A stretch of 64,000 nucleotides of DNA, taken from assembly GCF_017571495.1 (NCBI RefSeq), contig NZ_JAGETZ010000016.1:62001-126000 (forward strand). Reading direction: 5' to 3'. The notes beneath the pieces are model-generated. The model was not told the DNA's origin and searched no databases. It saw only the letters and a list, made by a program, of their open reading frames with translations. This stretch comes from Hymenobacter negativus. GTDB lineage: Bacteria; Bacteroidota; Bacteroidia; Cytophagales; Hymenobacteraceae. The position numbers and the translations under genes were made by a program. Shown here piece after piece: positions 35,639-43,623 of the stretch (position 1 is its first letter; the number at the start of each line of letters is the position of its first letter).

Positions 35639-35738
35639 TTTTTTTCGGGGCGAAAATCGGACTGCCATAGGGCTGTCAGTGGGGGGCGCGTGCTTTGGGG
35701 CATCAATCCCAAACCACCACTTTTTAACCGTTTTCCAG

Positions 35739-36140
35739 ATGAATTTCGCTTCCGTCCGGGTCATTACCGCCGACATCGACCGCCTCCTGCCGTTCTACGA
35801 GCAGGTGACCGGCCTGCCCGCCACCCGCTACACTCCTGATTTTGCTGAGCTGCGCACGCCCACGGCCACGCTGGCCATTGGCAGCACGCGCACCCTGCAG
35901 TTTGAGGGCGGTCAGGGGGCCCGCGCCGCCAGCAACCAGTCGGCCATTCTCGAATTCCGCGTCGCGGATGTGGATGCCGAATACCAGAAGCTGGCCGAAA
36001 GCCTCCGTGACTTCATCGTGCAAGGTCCCACCACCATGCCCTGGGGCAACCGCTCGTTCCTGTTCCGCGACCCCGATGGCAACCTGGTCAACTTCTTTGC
36101 TCCCGTCACGCCCGAAGCCATTCAGCGGTTTGATGGGTAG
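35739..36140 (+). CDS. VOC-family (glyoxalase/bleomycin resistance-like) protein
   Basis: The 133-aa product starts best at ATG 35739 (MNFASVRVITADIDRLLPFY). It carries two betaalphabetabetabeta units typical of the vicinal oxygen chelate fold, with LEFRVADVDAEYQKLAE in the middle and FRDPDGNLVNFFAPVT near the end. The final metal-ligand position is a Asn/Phe strand rather than the usual Glu of glyoxalase I, so an enzymatic role is not assured. The gene follows the WYL regulator and ends in a very strong terminator. Confidence 0.82.
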   Translation: MNFASVRVITADIDRLLPFYEQVTGLPATRYTPDFAELRTPTATLAIGSTRTLQFEGGQGARAASNQSAILEFRVADVDAEYQKLAESLRDFIVQGPTTMPWGNRSFLFRDPDGNLVNFFAPVTPEAIQRFDG

Positions 36141-36171
36141 GGGAGCCTGCAACCTCCAATCTAAACCGCTG

Positions 36172-36226
36172 CTACAGGTAATAAAAAGCCCCGCCAATAG
36201 TTGGCGGGGCTTTTTATTACCTGTAG
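36172..36226. terminator. Very strong bidirectional terminator
   Basis: A perfect 26-bp stem (36172-36197 with 36201-36226) with a 3-nt loop contains AAAAAGCCCCGCC and its complement. It lies between the convergent VOC and NAD(P)-binding genes. Confidence 0.88.
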
Positions 36227-36242
36227 TTTGCATGGTCTGGCA

Positions 36243-36890
36243 CTACCCCGGATTGGCTACAAAAGGACATTGCCGCAAAAATGTGTCGCTGGTCAGCTGC
36301 CCGAGGAGGAACTCTGCCAAATCAGTAGCGGTAATTTGCGGCCCCGGTCGGTGCGTCAGACTTGTTTGTACAGCCCCGGTGGCGGGGGCATCCACGATGA
36401 GCGGCAGGCGCACGCAGGTCCAGGCCAGGGAGCTGCTGGTTAGGAGTGCCAACTCGCGGTACCGGTCGGCCATAAAAGCGGGGAAATGCTGCTCCATGTA
36501 AGCGGCGGCTTGTTGGGTGGCGGCGTCGAGCTGGGGCTGGCCAGTATCGTAGAGACTGGTCACAGTCACATAGCGGCTGACGCCCAGCATGGGCAGCAGC
36601 GCCACAAGGTGGGCGGTGACGCTGCTCAGGATGGGTGTGTTTTCACCCCGCGGATTGCCCAGGGTGCTAATAAGTGCTGTGCTGCCCGCCAGCAGCTGGC
36701 GCAGGGTGGCCGGGTCGCGGGCATCGCCTTCGATGATGGTAAGCTGCTCGTGGCGCAAAGCGAACTGCGCCGGGTGCCGGAGCAACAAGCGCACGCGGTG
36801 GCCGGCTTGCAAAGCGGCCTGCACCAGTGGCAGGCCGGCTTTGCCGGCGCCGCCCAGCAGGGCCAGAGAAAAGAAAGGAAGTGGATTCAT
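36243..36890 (-). CDS. NAD(P)-binding (NmrA/SDR-a5-like) protein
   Basis: The 215-aa product has an N-terminal Rossmann motif LALLGGAGKAGLPLVQAAL, followed by GDARDPATLRQLLAG and ALISTLGNPRG as in the atypical SDR group that includes NmrA and flavin-reductase-like proteins. A C-terminal segment ITATDLAEFLLGQL also fits. No YxxxK active site is visible, so it may be a redox sensor or a reductase. It stands alone between a strong terminator and the 37-kb repeat region. Confidence 0.8.
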   Translation of the reverse strand: MNPLPFFSLALLGGAGKAGLPLVQAALQAGHRVRLLLRHPAQFALRHEQLTIIEGDARDPATLRQLLAGSTALISTLGNPRGENTPILSSVTAHLVALLPMLGVSRYVTVTSLYDTGQPQLDAATQQAAAYMEQHFPAFMADRYRELALLTSSSLAWTCVRLPLIVDAPATGAVQTSLTHRPGPQITATDLAEFLLGQLTSDTFLRQCPFVANPG

Positions 36891-37209
36891 GATTGCTAAC
36901 TGAATAGGGGCCGCGCCCAGCAGTGACTAGGCCGACCAATAAGAGGGCCTGAGCTGACATGCCGGACCTTTGGCCAGCTATGTCCGCTTCGTTGATGCCC
37001 AAAAAAGTGAAAGCAGCGGCCCCGCCCAAGGCGGGCAAACGGCAGCGGTCGTTTGGGCGCAGCAATGCGCCGCGCCTGGCCCCGCGCAATGGGCGAGACA
37101 CTGTGGAAACGACGAAGGGGGAGTTAGCAGCGTTTGATACGGCGAAGATATGTGCTGGCTATGGACGGAGCTACAGAAATACCTGCGGTGTTTGGCTAGC
37201 AGGCCATCG
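36891..37209. other. 319-bp region without a recognised gene
   Basis: Several frames are open through this stretch on both strands, but none shows a family signature, and they continue into the repeat array. I read it as non-coding leader or spacer before the minisatellite. Confidence 0.45.
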
Positions 37210-37505
37210 TTCGCTGAGCAAGCGTTTATGGTTCGGCATGAAGGTTTCCTGTTCGGCAGCAAGGTTTGTGCTTCGGAAGGTGCAGGCGGCGCTTCGGCGG
37301 CCGGGTTCGTGGTTCGGAAACGGTTGGCGAGACTTCGGAAGGCCGGGTTTGTGCTTCGGAGCCGATTGGCGGGCGTTCGGAAGGGAAGGTTTGTGCTTTG
37401 GAAGCAGTTGACAGGCGTTCGGAAGCAGTTGGCGGGCTTTCGGAAAGGGTTGATGGTGCTTCGGAAGCGCGGGTCCGGCGTTTGGTGGGCAGGGCGGGGC
37501 TTTGG
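37210..37505 (+). repeat. Minisatellite of 20-22 bp units with a TTCGG core
   Basis: About fifteen units carry TTCGG or TTTGG at regular distance, starting at 37210, 37232, 37252, 37272, 37293, 37313, 37334, 37355, 37376, 37397, 37418, 37439, 37460, 37481 and 37501. The better units read like GGAAGCAGTTGGCGGGCGTT. From 37313 to 37481 the spacing is exactly 21 bp, so the reading frame is kept and all six frames look open with a seven-residue repeat. Units differ at many positions, so this is an old array rather than a recent expansion. Confidence 0.8.
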
Positions 37506-37541
37506 CAGTGTATAAAAGCACGGCAATACCAGAATATTTCC

Positions 37542-37549
37542 TACGTTTG
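37542..37549 (+). promoter_or_regulatory. Candidate -7 box before the gene at 37581
   Basis: TACGTTTG matches TAnnTTTG exactly and lies 31 bp before the ATG at 37581. No clear TTTG sits 19-21 bp upstream. The repeat array ends 36 bp before it. Confidence 0.45.
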
Positions 37550-37580
37550 GCAGATACATCTACCCCTAACGCTCAGCGAT

Positions 37581-38282
37581 ATGGACAACAACAAGCTCGA
37601 CGCCCAACTCCGGCGCGACACCGCCACCGCCAACGGCCTGCAAGCCGACAAGGCCCTCTATGCCGCCCTGGAAGACGACCTCGCGCCCCTGCGCGACGAG
37701 CACGCCGCCAACCTGGCCAAAGCCCGCGACCTGGAAGCCGCCGTGATGAGCGACGACGCTGGTACCGTGGCTGCGCAAAAAACCAGCGCCAAGGCCCTGC
37801 TCAAGCCCTTGGCCTACCGCTTGGCCGCCGCCCTGCAAGGCTACGCCGCCAGCAAGCTCAACCCCGACGGGGACCTGGCCGGCCGCGTACGCTACTCGCG
37901 CAGCCAGCTCTCAGAAGCCAGCGATGCCAACCTGGCCACCATGGTGGGCGCCCTGCTGAAGGAGGCCCAGCCCCTGGCCGCGCCGCTGGCCAAGCGCGAG
38001 TTCACGGCCGCGGACCTGGCTGAGACCACCCGTCTGCTGGCCCGCTTCGAGCAGAAACAAGCCAGCCACCGCCTCACCCAAGTGGAGGGCAGCACCGAGC
38101 GCAAAACCCTCATCGCCCTGCTGCGCCGCAACGCCAACCTCATCAAGGAGATGCGCACGCAGCTCAAGGCCTACCAAAACTCGCCCACCAAACACGAGGT
38201 GTGGCTGCGCTTCCAGGGCTACACTCGGCTCATCACCCTCGGTGGGGGTGGCCCCAAAGGCGATACTACCACCTTGCCGTAA
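37581..38282 (+). CDS. Predicted helical cytoplasmic protein of unknown function
   Basis: The 233-aa product starts at ATG 37581 (MDNNKLDAQLRRDTATANGL). It has no signal peptide or membrane span and is rich in Ala, Leu, Lys, Glu and Asp, with long amphipathic helical stretches (LEDDLAPLRDEHAANLAKAR; LAETTRLLARFEQKQASHRL). A short C-terminal Gly-rich tail (LGGGGPKGDTTTLP) ends it. I do not recognise a family. It lies directly after the TTCGG array, and a frame running from inside the array into the gene exists, but the promoter box at 37542 and the change of composition support the start given. A terminator follows. Confidence 0.65.
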   Translation: MDNNKLDAQLRRDTATANGLQADKALYAALEDDLAPLRDEHAANLAKARDLEAAVMSDDAGTVAAQKTSAKALLKPLAYRLAAALQGYAASKLNPDGDLAGRVRYSRSQLSEASDANLATMVGALLKEAQPLAAPLAKREFTAADLAETTRLLARFEQKQASHRLTQVEGSTERKTLIALLRRNANLIKEMRTQLKAYQNSPTKHEVWLRFQGYTRLITLGGGGPKGDTTTLP

Positions 38283-38304
38283 GTGCCCGAATTTGGGTAA
38301 CAAC

Positions 38305-38331
38305 AAGCCCCGCCAGTAGCTGGCGGGGCTT
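38305..38331 (+). terminator. Terminator of the gene at 37581
   Basis: A perfect 12-bp GC-rich stem (38305-38316 with 38320-38331) with a 3-nt loop is followed by a T run, 22 bp after the stop codon. Confidence 0.85.
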
Positions 38332-38399
38332 TTTTGTCTGTGACATTGGCTAAATGAGTAGCACCGCCCAGCTAGCAGCCTAATAGTACACCCAAGGAG

Positions 38400-38724
38400 G
38401 CCGCCCTGCCAATAAATTGGCGAGTGGTGCTCGTTGCTCCAGTGGCCCAGCGCTGTGAGCAACGGCAGCAAGGATTCGCCCAGCGTCGTCAGGTGATACA
38501 CTGCTTTGAGTTGGCTTTCCGGAAAGGGTTGCTTGCGCAGCAGCTCGTGGGCCACCAGCTGCTTGAGCTGGAGGATGAGGACGCGCGGGGTAGCCCGGGC
38601 AAGCGCTGGCGCAGTTAACTAGGCCGGCGCAGACCCTGCCCGATGAAGTAGAACATACTGGTTTTCCAATTCCCAGCCGTGACTTCCCCGAGCAAGTCGA
38701 GCCCACAATCGAGGATAACCGAGA
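38400..38724 (-). pseudogene. HxlR-family regulator pseudogene
   Basis: The minus strand reads SVILDCGLDLLGEVTAGNWK and MFYFIGQGLRRPS, then a TAA at 38617-38615, then LRQRLPG, a one-base frameshift, and ATPRVLILQLKQLVAHELLR, KQPFPESQLKAVYHLTTLGE and SLLPLLTALGHW. This follows the HxlR winged-helix order closely, including the L-x-x-LG-GxWK start, the (N/E)LRxRLPG turn, the recognition-helix region L-x-x-QL-(K/R)-x-L and the Y-x-LTxLGESL wing. One stop and one frameshift break it, and no usable start remains. It would have been a small MarR-like redox or metabolite sensor. Confidence 0.8.
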
Positions 38725-39031
38725 TTTTGCGTTGTACACGCGGCAGTAGCCAAACAGAGAGTCGAAGAGCAGTAGGGGTTTCACCCCCCCCTGATTGTAG
38801 GCTAGTTGGAAGCGCCAGACATTAGTTGAAATCTACAGCCAACACCCTCCAAGTATGTCTTTTTCCACGCTTAACTAAGCGTTTCGTGAACGTATTTTCC
38901 AAGCGTGGATGCGGCCGAGGCATCTGACTACTGGCCTGCTTGTGGCGGATATTGGAAGTGGCGACCACCGCTTTTCGCTGGTTCGTGAGTAGATTTAGAT
39001 TGATAGGTCTTTCCTTAACTAACTATCTACT
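38725..39031. other. 307-bp intergenic region
   Basis: This stretch lies between the HxlR pseudogene and the GH128-like gene. It contains one short TTTCCACGCTT-type direct repeat (TTTCCAAGCGT shortly after) but no clear operator, promoter box or gene. Confidence 0.4.
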
Positions 39032-40858
39032 ATGACTTTTAGTGTTGGGTTTCAGCGTAGGGTTATCATAATTATTGGCGTAGTCCTAGCTGTGGCAGCC
39101 AATTTCAGTGGGCCGGCGGCGGCCCAAACGAAAAGTGCGAAGCGCGGTCTGGCCTACGGCTACCACTCGGCGGCCGATATGCAGGCCCTGGCCCCCGGCC
39201 TAAGCTGGTGGTATAACTGGACCTCGCGCCCCGAAGCCAGCGCGGCGGGCGTGTACGCCGGCCTCAACGTGGACTACGTGCCCATGCAGTGGGACGAAAA
39301 CCTGAACGGCACCACCGTAACGGCCGCTGCCCTGGCCGCCAATATCCCGGCGGGTGCCCGCTTCCTGCTGGGTTTCAACGAGCCCAACTTCCTCAGCCAG
39401 GCCAGCCTGACGCCCGCGCAGGCGGCCGCCATCTGGCCGGTGCTCGAAACCGTGGCCCGCCAGAAAAACCTGCGACTGGCGTCGCCGGCCGTCAACTACT
39501 GCGGCAATTGTGTGTCGGCCAACGGCGTGACCTACAACTCGCCGGTGCGATACCTCGACGACTTCTTTGCCGCCTGCCCCAGCTGTCAGGTCGACTACAT
39601 CGCCGTGCACACCTACGTGTGCGAGGAGCGGTACCTGCGCGAGAAAATCGCGGAGATGAAGAAGTACAACAAGCCCATCTGGCTCACGGAGTTTGCCTGC
39701 GGCGACATGCCCGCCAACCAGATTACCCTGCCCGTGCAGCAGAAGTACCTACTCGATGCCGTGAACTACCTGGAGAAGGAGCCCGCCATCTTCCGCTACG
39801 CCTGGTTCTCGGGGCGTAATACCGAAATTCCCTTCATCAACCTGCTGGCTCCCACTTCCGGGCAACTCACCGCCCTGGGCCAGGAATACGTGGGGCTGCC
39901 TGCGGGCTGGGAGCTAGGACGCCTCACGCCCGTGGCAGTGACGGCCACGTCGCAGGAAAAAGCCACTACCGGCCCCGGCAATGCCACCGATGTTGACATC
40001 AACAGCCGCTGGGCCAGCGCCTTCTCCGACCCGCAATCCCTAACCTTAGATTTCGGCAGCGTCCAGTCCTTCGCCCGCGTGCTACTCACCTGGGAGGCCG
40101 CCTACGCCGCCGACTACCGCCTGGAAACCTCACTGAACGGCACCACCTGGACGCCCCTGCTCACGGTGCTAAATAGTGATGGAGGCGTGGAAAACCTCAC
40201 GGGCCTGACCGGGAGTGGGCGCTTCCTACGCCTCACCGGCACCCGGCGGGCCACTGCCTACGGCTATTCGCTCTGGGAGATGGAAGTGTTTGGGCCTGCC
40301 GCGCCGCTGCCGGTCACGCTTACGTCGTTCAAGGCCATAGCCCAAAGCCAAGCGGTAGCGTTGCATTGGGCCACCGCCACCGAACATCAAAACGAAGGTT
40401 TTGCCGTGCAGCGCTCGGCGGATGGGGAGCAGTTCACGGACCTGGCCTTCGTGCCGGGCGCGGGCACTAGCCAAACTCCGCACCAGTACGCCTACTTCGA
40501 TGAGCACCCGTTGCGGGCGGCCACCAGCTACTACCGCCTCCGACAGCTGGATGCCGCTGGCGCCGCTACTTACGGCCCAGTGCAGGCCGTGCAGGCTGCT
40601 ACCGGGGCCGCCACCGCATACCCCAATCCCACTAAGGACGTTGCCACCGTCGAATGGGATGCGGCCACCGAAGGCCCGGCCCACTGGACGCTGACCAACA
40701 CCACCGGCCAGGTAATGCGCACCGAGCCTTTGGTAGAGCATGCGGGCCGCAACGTTTTACCGGTAGACCTGCGCGCTTACCCACCCGGCAGCTACATTCT
40801 CACCCTGGATGGCATGGGGCACTCGCGCCACCACTTGCACCTCTTTAAAGCAGAGTAA
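39032..40858 (+). CDS. Secreted GH128-like glycosidase with discoidin-type module and T9SS domain
   Basis: The 608-aa product has an N-terminal signal peptide (VIIIIGVVLAVAANF, ending AAAQT). Residues about 36-290 resemble the Asl1-like / GH128 beta-1,3-glucanase fold: GYHSAADMQALAPGLSWWYN, LLGFNEPNF with Glu117, VDYIAVHTYV, and IWLTEFACG with Glu220. A discoidin/F5-8C-like module at about 300-425 follows (NATDVDINSRWASAFSDPQS). A beta domain with TLTSFKA and a T9SS sorting domain (AYPNPTKDV) close it. An exported glucan-degrading enzyme is likely. The start ATG 39032 places the signal peptide 10 residues in, which is acceptable. Confidence 0.85.
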   Translation: MTFSVGFQRRVIIIIGVVLAVAANFSGPAAAQTKSAKRGLAYGYHSAADMQALAPGLSWWYNWTSRPEASAAGVYAGLNVDYVPMQWDENLNGTTVTAAALAANIPAGARFLLGFNEPNFLSQASLTPAQAAAIWPVLETVARQKNLRLASPAVNYCGNCVSANGVTYNSPVRYLDDFFAACPSCQVDYIAVHTYVCEERYLREKIAEMKKYNKPIWLTEFACGDMPANQITLPVQQKYLLDAVNYLEKEPAIFRYAWFSGRNTEIPFINLLAPTSGQLTALGQEYVGLPAGWELGRLTPVAVTATSQEKATTGPGNATDVDINSRWASAFSDPQSLTLDFGSVQSFARVLLTWEAAYAADYRLETSLNGTTWTPLLTVLNSDGGVENLTGLTGSGRFLRLTGTRRATAYGYSLWEMEVFGPAAPLPVTLTSFKAIAQSQAVALHWATATEHQNEGFAVQRSADGEQFTDLAFVPGAGTSQTPHQYAYFDEHPLRAATSYYRLRQLDAAGAATYGPVQAVQAATGAATAYPNPTKDVATVEWDAATEGPAHWTLTNTTGQVMRTEPLVEHAGRNVLPVDLRAYPPGSYILTLDGMGHSRHHLHLFKAE

Positions 40859-40906
40859 AGCCACCGATTATGTAATGCATTCTCCTGGCCCGCAACCGGC
40901 CTTCCC

Positions 40907-41413
40907 CTAGGCCAGCTGCTTCTCGTAGCAGAAGAAGCGCAGCCCCGGTCGAAATGCCAGCGTGATTTCGCCCGCAAACCGGTAGCCCAGCTTCGGGAAG
41001 AGCCGCTGCGTGGCGGCATTTTCGGAGTTGGTATCTACTCGCAATACCTGCAATCCTTGCGCTACTGCTTGTTTTTCGGCTTGCTCCATCAGGGCCAGCG
41101 CCACGCCCTTGCCCTGTGCGGCTGGGTCCACGGCCAGGCGGTGCGTTACCAGGGCCGGTTCGGTCACATCCCAGTCGGCCTGGGCGTACTCGTCGTCCTG
41201 GTCCTGGGTGAGAGCGGCTACGCCAGCCACCGCGCCATCTAACTCCGCCACCCAGAGCTGATTTTGCTCGATATCAGCAAGGAAAACGCCTTCGTTTGGA
41301 TAGTCGGCTGACCATTGAAAATTACCGTTGGCCTGCATCAGCGGCACCAATCGGCGCACGAGGGCAAGAATAGCAGGAACATCAGCCAAAGCCGCGCGGC
41401 GAACAAGAAGCAT
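40907..41413 (-). CDS. GNAT-family N-acetyltransferase
   Basis: The 168-aa product starts best at ATG 41413 (MLLVRRAALADVPAILALVR). The acetyl-CoA binding motif is visible as HRLAVDPAAQGKGVALALME, and the C-terminal part as LRVDTNSENAATQRLFPKLGY. It should transfer an acetyl group to an amine of a small molecule or protein; the substrate is unknown. It converges with the GH128-like gene, and a hairpin lies just upstream of it (41471-41515). Confidence 0.88.
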   Translation of the reverse strand: MLLVRRAALADVPAILALVRRLVPLMQANGNFQWSADYPNEGVFLADIEQNQLWVAELDGAVAGVAALTQDQDDEYAQADWDVTEPALVTHRLAVDPAAQGKGVALALMEQAEKQAVAQGLQVLRVDTNSENAATQRLFPKLGYRFAGEITLAFRPGLRFFCYEKQLA

Positions 41414-41470
41414 AGCAAAGAATTTTAGTTGCCAAAGCACACAAGGGCTTCGGCAGAGTTTCGACAAAAT

Positions 41471-41515
41471 AAGCAGCCCGGAAGCTCCTGATACGTCAGG
41501 GCCCCCGGGCTGCTT
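41471..41515 (-). terminator. Hairpin between the VWA and GNAT genes
   Basis: An 11-bp perfect stem (41471-41481 with 41505-41515) encloses a 23-nt loop. It lies after the stop of the VWA gene on the minus strand. The T run follows on the plus strand and an A-rich stretch precedes it, so it can terminate both ways. Confidence 0.65.
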
Positions 41516-41573
41516 TTACTGTTATTGAACGCACCTCCGCTCCGTCGGAGAGGAAGCTGGGGTGAGGTGCCCC

Positions 41574-43421
41574 TTACGTCGTCTGCACGAATTTCTTAAT
41601 GTCGCCGCTGGCAATGTAGGACTTGCCATCCGGCGCGGTGTTCACGTGCTCCACCACAAACAGCGTGCTTTCGTCGCGGATACCGCGGGGGAAACGCATG
41701 TTCCAGTTCGGGTCGAAGCCGTCGCTCACCACACGGGCGCGCAGCTTGCTGCCGTCCTTCACGCACTGAATCAGAATGCCCGAACCGATGGTGTCGGTTT
41801 CCTCCAAATCGGCCAGTGTGGTGGCGGGCTTGGCTGCCCGCGTGCTGCCACCGCTGCTGCTCCGGCTGCGCGACGAGCCATAATGACCACCGGCCAGCGG
41901 GTCGGTTTCGCCCGGCCGCACGAGGCGCGTGATATTGCCCTTGGCCCGGTAGAACGTGCCGTCCGCACTGCGCTCCAATTCCTCCACGATGTAGTGCGCG
42001 CCCTCGGCCCGAATAGCGCGGGGGAACTGAATGTTCAGGTCCTCATACCCATCCGAAACCACCCGCACCCGCAGCTTGCCGCCTTCGCGGAAGCACATCA
42101 ACTCCACGCCCGCACCGGGCTCGCTCACCACCGGCAGTGCGTGCGCCGCTTGGTCCACGCTCACGCCGCGGCCCGCCAAGTCGGTTCGCGCCCGCCGGCC
42201 CTGGAAAGCCTGGTCGCGCAGCTCCTTCCGGCTCTCGTTGTCGAGGTGGCGGCTGGCGATGCGCTGGGCGTAGTGGTTAATTTGGTCGATTTCCTCGGCA
42301 ATTTCGAAGTGCTCGTGCAGGCCCTTGGCGGTTAGCTCGGCCACCAGCTGGTGCAGCAGGGCTTCGGCCTCGGCGTGCTTACTGGCATCGGCAAGGTCCA
42401 CGGCCCGCTCCTTATCGCGGGCAATCCGCAGACGGGCCAAATCCAGCATCACACCTCCATCCGAAGCAGCTGCCACTGCCTCAATGCTGCCTGCTGTGAC
42501 CTGCACCGTATGCTCGCCTGTAATGGCCTCGATGCCGCCGTTGCGAATGGCATCGGCCCGGTAGGCAATGTGCAGCAGCTGGTGGGCACCAGCGGGCAGC
42601 GCCGGTAGCCGCAACTGCAGGCCCAACAGCTTGTCCTCGTTCTCGTGCACATCGCCCAGGTGCAGCACCATGCGGCCATCGGGCTGCGCTTCCTGCCGGG
42701 CCAGGCTCAGAATATCGTCAATTTCGGCGCTGCCGATGGGCGTGAGCGTCACGGTCAGGTTCTGGGCCGCAATGGCCTTGAGGCTGTCCAGCTCAATGCC
42801 AAACACGTCGGCCGCATCGTCCAGCGACTGAATGAAGTAGAAGTTGCCACCAGCTGCGCGGGCCATACCAATCAGCAAATCCTCCTCAAAATGGCTGCCA
42901 AAACCCAGCGTGGTGGTCGTAATGCCTTCCTCCGCCTTCGTGCTGGCCGTCTTGATAAGTACCGCCGGATTGGTGATGCCGTTGTTGGCCTGCCCGTCCG
43001 TCAGGAGAAGTACGCGGTTTACGTGCTGGTCGGTTTTGTGCTTGGCAATCAGTTCGCAGCCGCGCAGCCAGCCGCCGCTCAGGTTAGTAAGGCCGCCGGC
43101 CCGCACACCCTTCAGAATGTCCTTGATGGCGGCCTTATCCGTCACCAGTTGCGCATCAAGCAGCGTGCCTACCACGTCATCATACACCACAATGCTCAGC
43201 CGGTCATCGGGCGTGAGGCGGTCCACAAAGTCGGACGCGGCTTGCAGCGCGTAGCGAAGCGGGGCTCCGGCCATGCTGCCGCTGCGGTCAATGACGAGGG
43301 CTACGTTGAGCGGCCGGCGCTGCGGATTGGGTACGTCTTCACGAAAATTTAATAGCAGACTGGTCGTGTCGGCCATGTTTTCAAGAAGCACTGGGTTGGT
43401 GGGCTGCTGCGTTATTTGCAT
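41574..43421 (-). CDS. VWA-domain protein with a duplicated C-terminal domain
   Basis: The 615-aa product starts best at ATG 43421 (MQITQQPTNPVLLENMADTT). A von Willebrand factor A domain covers about residues 38-230, with the full MIDAS start VIDRSGSM (Asp45, Ser47, Ser49) and LLLTDGQANNGIT. A middle region of helices follows. The C-terminal part has two copies of an approximately 60-residue domain: KLRVRVVSDGYEDLNIQFPR with RLVRP, and KLRARVVSDGFDPNWNMRFP with KFVQ. They are joined by a Gly/Ser/Arg-rich linker. No signal peptide or membrane span is visible, so the protein is probably cytoplasmic. It lies downstream of the DUF6745-like gene on the same strand. Confidence 0.85.
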   Translation of the reverse strand: MQITQQPTNPVLLENMADTTSLLLNFREDVPNPQRRPLNVALVIDRSGSMAGAPLRYALQAASDFVDRLTPDDRLSIVVYDDVVGTLLDAQLVTDKAAIKDILKGVRAGGLTNLSGGWLRGCELIAKHKTDQHVNRVLLLTDGQANNGITNPAVLIKTASTKAEEGITTTTLGFGSHFEEDLLIGMARAAGGNFYFIQSLDDAADVFGIELDSLKAIAAQNLTVTLTPIGSAEIDDILSLARQEAQPDGRMVLHLGDVHENEDKLLGLQLRLPALPAGAHQLLHIAYRADAIRNGGIEAITGEHTVQVTAGSIEAVAAASDGGVMLDLARLRIARDKERAVDLADASKHAEAEALLHQLVAELTAKGLHEHFEIAEEIDQINHYAQRIASRHLDNESRKELRDQAFQGRRARTDLAGRGVSVDQAAHALPVVSEPGAGVELMCFREGGKLRVRVVSDGYEDLNIQFPRAIRAEGAHYIVEELERSADGTFYRAKGNITRLVRPGETDPLAGGHYGSSRSRSSSGGSTRAAKPATTLADLEETDTIGSGILIQCVKDGSKLRARVVSDGFDPNWNMRFPRGIRDESTLFVVEHVNTAPDGKSYIASGDIKKFVQTT

Positions 43422-43534
43422 AGGTGAAAGGAAAAAAGGTAAGATTGTAAAGGAAACGGCGCTCCGGCTCGCCATCCGAGCCAGGAGCGAGGAAAAGTAG
43501 TCAGAAAGCTTGGATTTCAGCACGCGAGTGCCCC

Positions 43535-43623
43535 GTAGCGCGGACTTTCAGCCCGCGACTTTGCCCAGTTTGGCAGTTATCCCGTAGTGTATCAATGGAT
43601 GCGGACTAAAAGCCCATCCTACG
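43535..43623. repeat. GTAG-ended palindromic repeat, copy 3
   Basis: The left part GTAGCGCGGACTTTCAGC (43535-43552) is paired imperfectly with a right part ending GACTAAAAGCCCATCCTAC (43604-43622). On the minus strand the repeat begins GTAGGATGGGC, and its TAG is the stop codon of the DUF6745-like gene. Confidence 0.65.

Noticed and set aside
37210..37505. CRISPR array
   Set aside because: Units are about 21 bp with no distinct conserved repeat and unique spacer of about 30 bp, and no cas gene is in the window.
37150..37515. Plus-strand 121-codon frame through the TTCGG array
   Set aside because: Same reason as the minus-strand frame; it has no signal peptide or family match and stops before the downstream gene.
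36978..37559. Minus-strand open frame with a seven-residue repeat (FRTPANR / FRSLANR type) over the TTCGG array
   Set aside because: A 21-bp repeat keeps all six frames open, so the heptad pattern appears in each. Nothing singles out this strand as coding.
42645..43352. 235-codon open frame antisense to the VWA gene
   Set aside because: It is a shadow of the MIDAS-containing gene and lacks any signature.
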